DNA of 64,000 nucleotides from Dipteris shenzhenensis (lineage: Eukaryota > Polypodiophyta > Polypodiopsida > Gleicheniales): assembly GCA_047967505.1 (NCBI GenBank), contig CM106539.1; one strand, given 5' to 3'. A program made the position numbers and the translations under genes. The notes under the pieces are model-generated. The model worked only from the letters and a program-made list of their open reading frames with translations. It made no database searches and was not told the origin of the DNA. Below, in pieces: positions 11,131 through 23,552 of the stretch. How positions within the stretch are numbered: position 1 is the stretch's first letter; every line of letters starts with the position of its first letter.

Positions 11131-11439
11131 TGACTTTGGGTCTGATGTTAGGGGTTCCTCTTAGTTCAAAGTTGATCCAAAGCTTTTTCTATTAAACAGT
11201 GTGCAGTCTTTGATTATGAAGGCCTGGCAAAATGGTTTTGCCAAGAGCATTTCTGCTTCAAAAGCTTGGTGTTTGGCTGTTCATGACACCCAGATCGTTC
11301 CTAAAATAGCTAGAAAAGGCAGGGCTAAGATCATGGCTCAAAGGATGGACCTTATTTAGAACAAGATCATAATTCTAGAACATAAAGCTAGAATACGGGA
11401 TGCACGTGCCCAAGAGGATCTTACTACTGCTAAAAAGGA

Positions 11440-12672
11440 TCTCAGGAGATAGGAGCAGATCATATTAAATGACTCCAAGGTTTATTTCAGAGAGTGGTGG
11501 GTAGGGAGGATAGATAGGCCCACCAAAGAAACTTTTAAGCTAATCAGAAGAAAGAGAGTCAGGAAGAGGTCCCTATGTTAAACAAATTAGATGGCTCTTA
11601 TGTTGCATCTACAGAAGAGAATATTCAGGTTATCCAACAACACTTTAAGCTGCTACTTTCTACTACAGTCACCCCAAATGAGGACACACAGAGAGCTAGA
11701 CAACTCTGCCAAAGTATAAGGAAGAAGGCTGCCAAACAGTTTGATCTACCCTATCTAGAGAGGCCTTTTACAATAGAGGAATTGAAGGAGGCAGTTATAG
11801 CTATGGCAGATGGTAACACACCAGGAGAGGATGGGCTGTCTATTGAATTTTATAAGACTTTCAGGGATTTGGTTGGCCCTGACCTTTTGTTATTGTGGCA
11901 AGAAAGACCGAGGAAGGGTGCTCTCCCTTTTCATATCAATGAGGAATAATTAAACAGATTCCAAAAGAGGGCCCCAAAGATGAGCTAAAAAATTGGAGAC
12001 TTCTAACAATGCTAAGTTGTAGTCACAAGATATTTGCAAAGGTTCTAGCCCTTAGAATACAAAGTAAGATGAAAGGGTGGATTCTTCCTGAATAAAAGGG
12101 GTTCATTAAAGGGCGCCATCTCCTTGAAGCCGTTATTAACATCTGGTAAGGGTGTGAGTATGCCAAAGAATCTAGACAAGATACATGCTTTCTTAAAGTT
12201 GATTTCGATAAGGCATATGATAGGCTGGAATGGGATTTCTTAATTCAATCCCTACAAGACATGGGACTTGGTCCATCCTTTATTTCCAGTGTCAAGCTCC
12301 TTCTCACCAATGCTTCATCTAAAGTGAATGTTAATGGGGTGATGAGTGAACCTTTCTTTTGAAAAAGATAAATCAAGCAACGATGCCCTTTAGCCGCTTT
12401 ACTTTTTGCTATAGTAGTAGAGCTCCTCTTGGTTGGCTCCTTAGAAGTCAAATTCAAGAAGGCAACCTCCACAGGATTGAGCTTATGAATGGTAAACAGC
12501 TTGTATGTCAGCAATTTGCAAGTGACACCACACTTACCCCTAGAAATAATGAGCAAGATGTTAGATGCGTTATGGATTATCTTGATATTTTTTGTAAAGC
12601 CTCAGGATCCTTAATTAACCATTCAAAAATAGGCTATGATACTTTGACTGGCAAAGATCAATTGGTGCTATA
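11440..12672 (+). pseudogene. LINE1 reverse transcriptase
   Basis: Starts with a linker KVYFREWWVGRIDRPTKE (about 11480) that precedes RT in this family. RT blocks follow: ADGNTPGEDGLSIEFYK (about 11808-11858), NWRLLTMLSCSHKIFAKVLA, then CFLKVDFDKAYDRLEWDF (about 12190-12240, catalytic Asp of motif A present). Motif C reads FASD at 12515-12526 where an active enzyme has F/YADD, so the first catalytic Asp is Ser. Frameshifts and stops occur at 11947 and 12358. The enzyme is dead. Confidence 0.8.
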
Positions 12673-13339
12673 GGATTTGGGGTGTCTCAGAAAAAAAAGG
12701 GCATGGTGTTTAGGTTACTGGGAATCCCAATGGGCTTTGAGATAACAATGAAATAAAGGTGGGAGTGGTTCTTAGACAGGTTTCAAATAAAGTTGGATAA
12801 GTGGAGAAGCTTTCAAGAAAATCTGGCAAGGAGGGGATTGGTGCTTAACCACTGCCTTTACCCTATATCTATTTTCTATCTATCTTGCTGGTCTCCCTCT
12901 AAAACTGGACTAGACAAATTTATCAGAATTTGTAGACCTTTTTTGTTGGTAACAATAAAATCTCCAAGGTAAGATGGAGCTATTGCATTAAACCCAGGGA
13001 AGAAGGGGCTTTAGGTGTTACAGATATATCAGCTGCTGCCAAAAAACTCTCTGCCACATGGGTAATCAAAGCTCTGTTAAGTAGAGAAGATGACTGGGCT
13101 CAGCTTTTGCTGAGAAACATGAAGCACATCAAACCCTGCAGGGCTCCTAATTGGAGAAATATTCTCCTCTCACTTCAGCTATCTTCAATCCTGAACTCTG
13201 CAAAACCAAAGGAAGCTCATTGTGGAAATCTATTTGGGGTGCTTTTGAAGAGAGAAAACCTTTCTGCAGTTCTCTGGTGGCAAAGGTGCTTTCATGGCCA
13301 TTGACTTAGTTTGGGTTTCAACAATTTTCAGGAAGTGTT

Positions 13340-13756
13340 TACTGACTATTTGACAAATTATGGGCTAAACAAGTTCCAGAGAAGATGTCTTGTCTTGCTT
13401 GGCTTATACTCCAGAAAGCAGTTTGGACTAATGCTAGAGGGCTTACAATAGGAAAGGGAGATGGCAAATGTCAAAGATGTCTCGACTCCATGGAGGATAT
13501 TTTTCATATTTTTGTTGCTTGTCCTCATGCTAGAAGAGTTTGGAAATACATACAGATTGAGTGTGGGGAACTCATCAATTGGAAAGCTATTAAGGTAGGA
13601 GATGAATGCAAAACAAGGCATGCGCCTTGGTTCCAAATAATGGCACATGCTCTATGGTTCATATGGATCTCTAGAAATAATTTTGGGTTTAACGATAAAG
13701 ATCTTTGCATTGATGCCTTATGGGATAGGAAAAAATATGCCTTGATTTTTAGATAA
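13340..13756 (+). pseudogene. LINE1 C-terminal zf-RVT domain
   Basis: The last domain of plant L1-like polyproteins: LAWLILQKAVWTNARG, then CQRCLDSMEDIFHIFVACPHARRVW with the Cys-Cys-His-Cys pattern (about 13470-13545), then a helical tail with ALWFIWISRNN. Stop TAA at 13754-13756. It aligns closely to the LINE2 counterpart at 56625-56885 (minus). About 490 bp of 3' UTR with no features follow before the A-rich tail. Confidence 0.8.
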
Positions 13757-14259
13757 GTGCCTGCAACTTGGAACACGCAAGACAAATGCTGAAATTGCAA
13801 GACACAAACATTCCTGCTTTATTTCGGATGAACACACAAAGCTTCCTCACTTGCTGTAGAGAAGATCTACTATAGCTGATTGCAGCCCTACTGCTACTGG
13901 TCCTTCCACTCAGATTGCTTCTGCTCAAATCTTGGTTGATGCTACTATCTCCTCTCAGATGCAGGCACCCAAGGAGGTCTATTGACCTTGTCTAGGGTAT
14001 CCATGTTGTTCATCCTGCTGTTACTATTCCTGCTATTGACCACAATGAGGAGTCAACCAATTTCTCCTTCCATGTTCCTGATGCATCTCTCAATATTTAC
14101 CGAGGAAGTTACTGCTTTTTGCTGCTACCACTCTTTTTGTAAGAGAGTAATTCTGTTTGAGGACAGGTCACTCCTATTGGATGAACTCTGACGATGTACA
14201 AAGTTTACTCAAGTTAATATAATATAATATATTTTTTTGCCCAAAAAAAAAGAAAAAGC

Positions 14260-14891
14260 TCTAGGCATACTCCCTAGTGCGGTGAAAGGACGGATGCATA
14301 CCAATGGGTTAGCCCAAAAGAGACGACTCAGCTTGCATAGATGTAGAGAATTGTGAGCCAAATGATGGCCTGACATCCTGTAAGAAGGTGCTCTGTGGCT
14401 TAGAGAATGCATCATCCAAGTCCAAATGATCCCCATGCTGGGTATGTGCAACGGTCCAAAAGACTGATGCTCATAGGCACGTCATGTATGTACCATATAA
14501 AACCCCTGAGTGGAGTAGGAAAAACATCCTGACTATCTGAGTAGTCCCCTTGCTGGGGTGTGGGCTGCTTGCCCTTGTCTTGCATGGCCTAGCCGAGATC
14601 TACTGCTCGAGTTGTTGTCCCATTTGGGCAAGAGCCTTATCATGGCTGTGGTAAGTTGCTGGCTGAACTACTATCCCATTTGATGGAAAGCACCTTGGAG
14701 AATAGAAGTAAGGGCATTCAAAAACTATGTCTGTGCTACCTGTGCTTCTCGAGATGTAGGAGAGAGAGGCTGAGGTGTAGGGATCTCTGTATCACCAATC
14801 AATGCACCCACTGTGGAAGGCAATTGCTCAAGCTGAGTAGCCTCGTCATTACTATCATGCAATGTATCTCGAGGGGCACGCTTGGGTGCCA
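14260..14891 (-). pseudogene. Probable Ty3/Gypsy gag remnant
   Basis: On the minus strand a frame opens with MAPKRAPRDTLHDSNDEA at 14891, then reads through glutamine-rich sequence with several stops toward 14260, where LINE1's tail begins. The start, the primer-binding site 1 kb upstream (15881-15892) and the Gypsy integrase further downstream on the same strand fit a Gypsy gag. No zinc knuckle is visible, so the family call is tentative. Confidence 0.4.
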
Positions 14892-15129
14892 TGGTGGCTG
14901 TCCGAGAGAGAGAAGGAATGTAGGCAAGGAAATGGAGTGGACTCAGAGAAGGAAATAGCAAAAACCTACTATAATGAGCACCTGATATAGTGTGTAGAAC
15001 CATGAAAAAGGCTGATGGAGATGCTCGAAAGAAAAATCGACGAAGAGGCTTAAGAACAGAGCCAAAATGACTCCAAACAGGGCTATGAAAGGCCCCAAAA
15101 GAAGCCTCAAAATTTTGTCTTTTTGCCCC

Positions 15130-15880
15130 TTTTTTTGGGGGGGATCCTAAGTCACCTAAGACAATTAGCTCACTAAACTAGGACTCCTAAGGTGGTTAGG
15201 ACACCGACTTAGTCTACCTAACCAAACTTATTAACCAAATCCTAGTTAGCTTAACCTAACTGACCAACTAACCTAACCTAACTACCTATTAACCCCCAAT
15301 TAAACTAACCTAGGAATAGGATTTGCAAAAAGTCATCGCGAGAGTCTCGAGCCGATGAGAATTGGCACACGTGACGGTGGTGCCATGGCGTGGTGATGGA
15401 ATTAGGTGGCTGCGTCAATGGAATTAGGACTGCCTCACCATGACGGACCACATCGATGATAGCGGTTGCCTTACGACAACAGGCGACGATAGGGGATCAC
15501 CTCACGAGTGACGTGCGATGGCAACGGCGTGGGTGTAGCGCGACAGTGTCGGCACACGAGAATGGTAGGGGCGACCGGGATCAGTAGCGCTCAGATTGAA
15601 GGCGGCGTGTTCAGCTTCCCTAGGGGCTTGGTGCAATATCACGACTAGCATAGATCCACCTATATCAAACTGGCAAGTAGAATGACACTGTATGATGGGT
15701 TCTTCCCCAAGCTCATTCATGTTGCCTTCCCTGGTAAGCTCTAATTGTTTCTTGAGTGCCTATGAGTTGGCATTGGTGTTGAACGTTGAGTGTGCATTGC
15801 ATTTTTCTACAAGGGCAAGAAACTTGAGCTGAGGAGCTCTCCAAATTGTGCATTGGCATTGTACTAAGCCCAAGGAAAGG
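15130..15880. other. Leader-like region, no gene
   Basis: Between the gag remnant and the primer-binding site. About 15180-15315 is rich in TAACC/CCTAA motifs. About 15330-15560 is GC-rich with GATGG/CACGAG repeats. Open frames here are not protein-like. Confidence 0.4.
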
Positions 15881-16240
15881 GCTTTGATACCAATGCAATG
15901 AAGGGGGCAGGGATAGATTTGGTAAAGGGCCAAAGATGGCAAAAAAGGGGAAGAGGGTAGGGGAGAGGAAGGAGGAGGAGAGAGACATAGGAAGGAAAGG
16001 GGCTAGAAAAGGGGTGAGGGGAAGAGAGACAGAGAGAGATTGGATGAGAGAGTGTAGGCAGCACGTAGGAGGAAGGAGGTGGGAGTAAATAGGATTAGAT
16101 GTCACATCAAGGTGTACAATAAGGGGTGGATGGGGACTCATATAGTCCCTCCACATTTCCCACCTAAGAGGTCTCTACTATAGGTCCTCTAAATTGGCCC
16201 CCTTTCCCCCTTCATTACATAAGGAAAACAAGAAAAATCT
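15881..16240 (-). mobile_element. Primer-binding site and adjacent LTR of a minus-strand LTR element
   Basis: GCTTTGATACCA at 15881-15892 is the complement of the primer-binding site TGGTATCAAAGC (initiator tRNA-Met). One base further on, TGCAATGAAGG (15894) would be the CA end of a minus-strand 5' LTR. The following sequence is strongly purine-rich to about 16060. The outer LTR end was not located. It most likely belongs to the Gypsy relic. Confidence 0.55.
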
Positions 16241-16249
16241 TGGGAAGCA

Positions 16250-16286
16250 AGGGATACTTTAGTATGGGGAAGTTTTTGATTCAATC

Positions 16287-16318
<32 letters not shown>

Positions 16319-18580
16319 TGTTCGGTATTGTGAGGCCATTCTAGGCATCATTCAATTTAACAATATTAGAGGTTTCATATGTGGCTTGAAAGAGAATTAT
16401 AAGGGTGAAGTATCAAGAGTGCCCCAAAAGAAGTTAGATTCGCTCAAGATCTGGAATGATTATGCTACCAAATCCAAAGCTTCTATTGAAAGGTGGGATT
16501 TTCAATTCAATCAGAGTATGAATACTTCTTTAAACAAAAAGGTAAATTTAAAGCCTTTTGGTCCTCAAAAGTACAAAATAACTTTATAGGTAAGAGGTTT
16601 TATAAACTTTTGACTAATATAGGAAGGCCATGAAAGATTGACTATGTGTTTAGTGGTCTAGATCATGGGGTAATAGAAAACCTTTGGATAAGTCTAACCA
16701 AGCCATGAAGCAACTTTATATTGCACATCTTGTTTATTTCAGATATGAGGAAGAAGTTGTCTTCCATGAGGATGAAGCACATGCTTGCTTCATTACTTTA
16801 GTCATATGGATGTCGACCTATGGCCCCCATGATCTAACATAGATGCATGGAGTTTCTAGTAGGAAGAGGTTTTGTTGCCCATAATTTATACTCTCTTTAA
16901 CACGTTACTTGAGAGTCCTAGTTCACATAAGTATGTGGTTGTGTTGGCTAAATGTTGATATAAGAAGGTTTGGCAAATGATGGTGATCAATGTAAGTTTG
17001 GAAATTCAAGGATATAATGATACTCTTACTTTTCAAATTATGCGCTTTGACAAGATTATGTGGTTGTGCATAGAAATGGCTGTATGGGTTGAGCAGTGCT
17101 CTGTGGCAATTGTTTGGAACAAGGTAGATAGTTCTCCTTGGGTCGCCCCAATCCTTTTAGGTAAAAAGAAAGATAGTTCTATGTCACCATTTGGGAGTTC
17201 TCCTAAGAAAATAAAGGAATAATTCTTAAATAGGAATTGATTTTGGCCAAAGAAGTTAAAGTTGTCAACCAATAGACAACCCTCATTTTCTCTTAAAAAT
17301 TGTAGAAAAGAGGTGTTCCATTCATTGCTTAAAATTGTAGAAAAAGGGTGTTCCATTCATTATTTAATATCTGTGCAAGGCAATACAAATAGCCTTGCAC
17401 TCTCACATACATTTTCCTTTCTTCTCCCACACTCACCTATGAACATAGACTATGAACTTGCAATTGCATACCGATCGCTCACTTGGCAAACTACTATGCT
17501 ACATTTACTTATGCCACCCAATGCTAATGCGTAAATAATAATGCAAACATACTCTTAAAACAACCAACTCACTACCACACATTTGGCATACTCATCCTTT
17601 TAATTCTCTCTCCCCTCAATTATTGGCATAGGTATTTTGCCTTTGATGTATCTTAAATGCTATTGAAGATACTCCCAAGGCTTGGGCTTGAATTCCTATC
17701 AAGACTATTTAGTAGATTCTCTTTGTGGTAGATGGCCACATCTGCTTGATATGCTACCTCCATTTCTTTAAGGGATTTATTGTAGTTTGATCCAACATTG
17801 GTTGTAGCTTGCTTTTCCCTTTGTTTGTTTCTCCTAAACCTTTCATCATTCGGCCCCTTTTGGTATGGGGTCCAAGAATGCTGCGTCCTTGCTCAGACGT
17901 CTTAATAGAATCTTATGTGTGGACACCAAGGCTTGCTTGTGTTGCTCAACACCTTTTCTTACTTATTTATTCTGGGTGATGGCCTTGCAACTACTTCACA
18001 TTGCTAAGTCCCATTGTCTCCACTAGCTAGCACATAATCTAGTAGTAGCAACATTACCATTTTGTGACTAGCAATGCACTTGCTTTACCAAGTAGTTGAG
18101 CAACATCTTCTACCCACAGTCATGGACAAGACAATGTCCTTAGCCTCACGGACTCTTGGAATCAATCTGTAATTCTTGATTGAATTCTGCCTTAACATAC
18201 CTTGATATGGAGAGCTAGTTAGGAACTAACACCGTTGTTAGTTCCTAAGGACTCTTGGCATCAGTTTATGATTGTTGCTTGAAATTTTCCCTGATGTACC
18301 TCGGCTATAGATATTAAATTCTATATCTCTAGCCTTAATTAGGTCAACCCTTGAATCAATGGTATGACTCATGTAAAGTTTGTTAGTGAGATAACCCATT
18401 CTAAGAGACCTATAGGGTTACCTACCTTTTGGGTCCAACTAGGGACTATTCCCTTCTAAAAACCAATTTGGGATGACCTACCAAAATGTAGTGTAAGATT
18501 CATATCCAGAACATAATTCCAGGTTCCCATTTAGATCTCTATCTAGGTTACGTCTGGATCCCTATTGAATCCAATATTTT
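16250..18580. other. No gene recognised
   Basis: Contains a (TA)n run at 16289-16310 and weak open frames (16386-16589; 16977-17222) with no recognisable domain. A 36-bp tandem duplication with GAAAAAGnGGTGTTCCATTCATT lies at about 17297-17366. A pair of similar blocks ending in GGACTCTTGGnATCA occurs near 18150 and 18247. Probably old degenerate repeat DNA. Confidence 0.4.
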
Positions 18581-18589
18581 GGCTTCAAT

Positions 18590-18884
18590 GTGAAGTCCAG
18601 ATCTAGACTCTTTTATCACTTCTCTCCTTATTCTCATATGGGGTCTCATTGTTGAAGAGAGTGGAGTGTGGGAGAGAGGAGTGAAGGGGTGCATCCCCTA
18701 AGACATGAAGATCTCTATAAAATTTGGACACTCTCTTATTGAACATGAAGGAGGTTACATTATTGTATAGACAACCCTAATGGTCTCTTAGCCTATTTAA
18801 ACTTAACCTATACTTTTAGCACATTACCTTTTGACCTCCTTTTGTGCGCTATTAATACAATTTAAATTCTCAACATCCCCTCTT
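18590..18884 (-). mobile_element. Copia-type 3' LTR fragment with polypurine tract
   Basis: On the minus strand the order AAGAGGGGA (18884-18876) then TGTTGAGAATTTAAATTG (from 18875) is the classic junction of polypurine tract and LTR start in plant Copia elements. A TTTAAATA box (about 18797-18804) follows inside the LTR. The other end is uncertain and no coding sequence of this element is recognisable to the right. Confidence 0.5.
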
Positions 18885-20409
18885 AAATTGCATTTCATAA
18901 TTAGGGGTTGGTGTTACATCATTTTGTCTTGTATTTTTCTTATGTAGGAGAATAATTTGGAGAAGGAAACTAGCAAAATTGGAAGATGTGTACTTGGAAG
19001 ATAGCCAATTTAGTACCAAGGAGAGAAAGAAAAGTATTATTGGTGAGCAACCTATTTGTACATATCTAAGATTTTCCCCCTCTTAAGATTTGAATAGGGA
19101 TTAGAAGAAGAGATAATGGGAGATGAAGAAAAATCCTTATCCTTCTCCTTTTCTAACAAAGCCTATATAAAGTGTGGTGGTTGGCTTGTAAAAGCTCATG
19201 TCCAATGGTTTGCATGAGTGGTAGTGAGGATGAATTCCAAACCCTCCTGGATCAAAGACTGTGTCATTGAGCATGGTAGCTGACTGATTGATACCACTTA
19301 AGAAGCTGAGACGTCTATGCATCTTTGAACACCATGTTAGGAAACCTGTGATATGTGATAGTGTCAGAAAAATAACATAGCTTGTACTATTGATGAAGAG
19401 AGTCAACTATGGAGTATATGGCTTGAACATTTGAAATGAAGGACATTGCATAAGCATTGAAGTCTTTGAAATATGAATCCAAGGGTGAAAGGCATGTTTG
19501 ACATTTGAAAGCACTAGGGCTATTATCATGAATGATTGGCTACTAGCATCATTGCTTTGAATGGTGTTTGATTTGAGCATTTGAGAAACATTTTCTCCAT
19601 TAAGCATGACTAGCAAATTTGCCTCATGAGAGCATAAGGTTGAAAATTTCTTATGTCATGGTGTCATTGATTTGAGCATTTGAGAAACATTTGCTCCATT
19701 AAGCATGACTAGCAAAGTTTTCTCATGAGAGCATCAAGTCAAAAATTTCTTATGTCATGGCAAGTATTTACCTGGTATCATAGTTATTTTGCCTTTTAAA
19801 CTTGAGCTACATTAGAAAACTTTGAAATGAGATTGCACTACTCCATATGCCTAAAAGGTTTGACTATGAACATGTAGGTCTCTATGGATATGCAAAGGAG
19901 GTTATGTGAGGTAATGAGATTTTGAGGAGGTTATTTTTGCCTAATTTTTTGGACGAGAGATCATCATGCAACTTGTCTTTATGTTCCTATGAGGTGCCAA
20001 TTGGTTTTGGAGAAATTGTGTTTATGTGTATCTATGCTTTTGCGCTTTTTCTTTGAAAAGTAATAAGTATGGCTGATGAGAGATAGACACATGCATATTG
20101 GAAGTGCAACGAGAGAAGGAGATCCTAGTTGGAGGCAAGTTGTTACAAATGCAGCTAGTAACACCTAGGCATCACTCGTTGATATTGTGTGAAATGCGAT
20201 TGATGAGATTGTGGTTAGAGCTACTAGAGCTAATGCAAGTCCAATGAAGCTTCACAAGCACAAGTGGATGCAACATCCTCCCTTGCATAATGCTCATGAG
20301 AGTTACAGTCAAAATATAGCTAGAGCCGTTATTAACGAGTCTCAAGTAGCACAAAGGAGAGCACAAAATAGTCAGAGTTAAAAACTTAAGCCCATTGGCC
20401 TAGAATGGG
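18885..20409. other. No gene recognised; 99-bp tandem duplication
   Basis: Two copies of a 99-bp unit starting TGATTTGAGCATTTGAGAAACATT lie at 19569 and 19668. Open frames on either strand are not protein-like. Possibly degraded LTR-element DNA. Confidence 0.45.
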
Positions 20410-21101
20410 AGTTTGCAATCAATATACGTGTATTGAATGGAAATGCAAGTTTTGTCATGAGATGAAATTTGGAGGTGCCCCTCATATAAGGGGTCACCTA
20501 CATGAAATCTACTAGACTTTCATATGCTCCAAGAGGAAGTGCATTTGCTATACAATTAAGTGAAAAACTAGAGTCAAGTGAAAAAAGGCAAAAAAGAATA
20601 ATTTAGTAAGTCAACATCACATTTGCCACCGTTCCAACACAAGCTCATACTCCAACCATACAAATTCCCACAAGTAGCGAGGCTACTCAGGCCCACTTTA
20701 GTGTTGTTGATGCAAGTACACCTCAATCAGAGAATCAAGAAACATCAGATTTACACTACATAGAATTAGAGTTACTAGTGGGTGTGGAATTCAGGGCATG
20801 AGGCAACCATCAATTGTAGAGTGTATTTAGATCCAAGACGATCAATACATCCTTGGATGATTGATTTTATGTTTTGGTTATCCATTGAGTATGATTGATC
20901 ACGTTGACATGTGTAAGATGCATGGAATTTCATCATGCAGTATGGTGTAGGTTTTAAAGCTCTTACCTAATGGAGGGAGCTATGCAATTTCTTTAGAAAG
21001 CAATGGAAGAAAGCTCATAGTCCGTTGCAGTGTTGGGTACCTCCTTGATCTAGAGTGGTGCAACATGAAACCTGAAGAGGTGCTTGGAGTCATGAATGAT
21101 T
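20410..21101 (+). pseudogene. hAT-type transposase relic, N-terminal part
   Basis: CKFCHEMKFGGAPHIRGHL at about 20447-20503 has the Cys-x2-Cys...His spacing of a BED zinc finger, the DNA-binding domain of hAT transposases. Further on (20930-21010) the frame reads MQYGVGFKALT*WRELCNF, similar to the DUF659 start of plant hAT proteins. Many stops. The relic is cut at 21101 by LTR element A and continues at 23903. The assignment rests on motif shape and on the matching C-terminal piece. Confidence 0.5.
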
Positions 21102-21450
21102 TGATAAAGAGATGGGATGTGATTGCCACTAAGCTTAATGCACACAAGATCAATGGAAGAACTAAGGAGGCTCAAAGCACACTAAATAAGACATGAGAGG
21201 GAGATAGCAAATCTATATCTCTTGCAATGTGCTTGTGTTCTCAACAATACATGATAGGCCTCTTATATAGAGAGTGCCCTTTGAATAGTCAACACTTGTG
21301 TGATCCTCTCATCCACATCTCTCCTTGTGGATATCCTCAATCCACATCTCCACATCATGTAGTCCACATCCTAGGGTGGCTACTTTAATTCTTTCCTATA
21401 CCATACCTTAGCCCTTTAATCTATGTGCTCATAGACCATATCTCTCAACA
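21102..21450 (-). repeat. Element A 3' LTR (left)
   Basis: Begins TGATAAAGAG and ends ATATCTCTCAACA on the + strand. Contains a TATATAGAGAG stretch (about 21260). It differs from the right LTR by about five changes, including AGACC versus GGCACC near the end. Confidence 0.9.
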
Positions 21451-23540
21451 CCTCCCCTTGATGCCATAATCCTTTGGCTACTGCAAGGTGGTCAGATGTG
21501 AGTTACATTTCATCACCTCCCCTTAGTGCATGCATTGCTACTTAAGGTGGTCAAGTGTGGCCTTTACATGTCAATACCTCCCCTGGGTGCTTTCATAGCT
21601 ACTCTCAGGTGGTCAGGTTTGATTACAAAATATAGGCAAGGTTGGCAAGGTTTTGGTTTTTAATGCTTCATGTCGATGGTATTTCCATCTTTACTCGATG
21701 TAGCTTCATGCAATGTGCTTTGTTCTTCCATGTGCCTTGATGCTTTATGTGTGGATGCCATGCTTTGTGCTATGGTCATCTCATGCACTTGTGCTTTCGG
21801 CATGCTTATGACAATGATGTGTGCATTCATGCTTTGCTTTTCCATTTGTTGCAAAGGTCTTACCAATTGATTTCTTTCAATATTGGTAGTGTCTAATTGC
21901 ATACAATGATTATGACTTGACAGGCGCGTAGAGCTCAAAAAGACGATCACTTTTCCTTTTTGGAGCATGTACAAATTCTTCTTGGATTGCAAGTTACGGC
22001 TTGTTGAATTTTTGTGAAGAAGAGGCCTTTGATGATGTGGCTTGGCTATTCACATGATGCTTGCAAGACTGTGCTTGGGTGGCACTATGTCATGTGGCAA
22101 ACCTTTAACCCCAATTGCATTAACCAGAGGTTTAACCAAACTTAACCATAGTAAATATAATCTTGCCATCTGTCAATTTGTTGACCACTGGGCAAATGGT
22201 AACCCTTAGTCTAACCATAGTCCTAACCTAAGGTGAGTGTGGCTTATCTGCCACGTGTCCCTTGTAGAGAAACCTTAGGAAGAATGAGAGAAAAACCTTT
22301 GAATCTTTTCTGCACGGAGAAGGCGACATCTATCATTGGAGTTTTGAAGATTTCGTCGAGAGCACGGGTCATTGCAAGAAAGCTAGAGTAGCGCTAGTTC
22401 TAGAGAAGTCATTTGGAGGAGCCCGTTCACTGGGTATGGAGGCAGATTCGCCCCTTGAATTTTTCCTTGCCATCGACACTCTTCCTTCTGCTCCGTAATC
22501 CCATGCCCTTGTCTCATGTTGCAGCACTGCCCTAGGATTCGAACCCTGCTATGTAGCCATGGCGATATGAGCCGCCATTAATGGAGTGCAATTCGATGGA
22601 GATCTAGCACTGTGTAGTCATTACGGGAGCTTGGAGCCTTAGAGTTAGAGGAGAGTGTTTGTGGTGCTATAGATGGCTGGTGGTAGACTTTGGTTGTCGC
22701 TGAGGGCCATTGTAGGAGGCGAGGCTCGGAGCTGCTCGGGCTCTGGGAGCTGCAAGTCGCTTGCTGGGGCTCTGGGAGCTGTGAAGATGGAAGTCGGTTG
22801 TGGAACTGGTTGGCTAGCCATTTTCGGCCATTGGAGTAGGCGATGTGTATGTAGTGGCCTTCGCTTCCTACAAGCGTGTCGACGAACTCAAATGTTAAGC
22901 TCGACTCATGCCATTTACCTTTTCACCATCCTCGCCCTGCTCGTTGGCTTTAGTGTGTAGGTCGGCACCCTCTCATTGTAGCATGGGAAGGCCGTCATTT
23001 TGAACCTTTTCGAGGTGTTTAGATGGTCGCCTTGCAGTAAGCCTTCTTGAGCTCACTTAGCTTGTCTTTGATGAAGATATGGTGGTTGTGAAGCTTGCCC
23101 ATGAGCCGATAGTTGAGGCTGTAGAGTATGTTGCAAGTCTAGAGCTGCTGTCTCGCGTTGTTGCACTTGGACTACCAATGCTATACTTTGAGATGCCATC
23201 TCGTCAATGAGTAGGAGGAGATGTTTCTGACAGAAACCGTATGATGCAGATTGACCTCCAAACAAGAAAACACAGAAATGCCTCAACCTTTTCCTAACAT
23301 GTGTCGGAGATGCTTTGCTTGCATAAGTACAAGGAGAAATACACATGCGCATTGGTAGCAGAATTTGTTGTAGTCTTCCTTTCTTTGTAGTATCTTTTCT
23401 TCATAGGAGAAGTCAAGAGAAGTCGACTACGTGGGCAAATTTTAATCCATAAGGGCTAATCTATTTCTCTATACAAAACAAGCATGATAAAATGAATTAA
23501 CACACACTAACCTATCTACCTAGGCTTTACAACAACAATA
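21451..23540 (-). other. Element A interior, non-coding
   Basis: No gag, protease, integrase or RT motif in any frame. Near the 3' end (21460-21610) three degenerate repeats of CACCTCCCCTnnnTGC...AGGTGGTCA occur. At 21669-21965 lies a module also present in element B (34529-34810). On the minus strand GGGTTCGAATCC (22536-22547) matches an RNA polymerase III B box, so a tRNA-derived fragment may have been captured. The longest frames (110 and 99 codons, minus) are unrecognised. Confidence 0.7.
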
Positions 23541-23552
23541 GCTTTGATACCA
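23541..23552 (-). other. Element A primer-binding site
   Basis: GCTTTGATACCA on the + strand, i.e. TGGTATCAAAGC on the minus strand, directly beside the LTR. Complementary to the 3' end of initiator tRNA-Met. Confidence 0.9.

Larger units (their letters stand above)
9230..14258 (+). mobile_element. LINE1: L1-like non-LTR retrotransposon, decayed
   Basis: In order: ORF1 with a DUF4283-type domain and CCHC zinc knuckle, AP-type endonuclease, reverse transcriptase and a C-terminal zf-RVT domain. A short A-rich tail follows AT-rich sequence at 14246-14258. This is the usual order of plant L1-clade LINEs. Many frameshifts and stops separate the parts. It lies in the opposite orientation to the Gypsy relic on both sides and probably inserted into it. 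A second copy of the same family lies at 56500-59944 on the minus strand. Confidence 0.8.

Noticed and set aside
15713-16156. 147-codon minus-strand frame
   Set aside because: Spans the primer-binding site and purine-rich LTR; composition is Pro/Leu/Ser from CT-rich DNA, not a gene.
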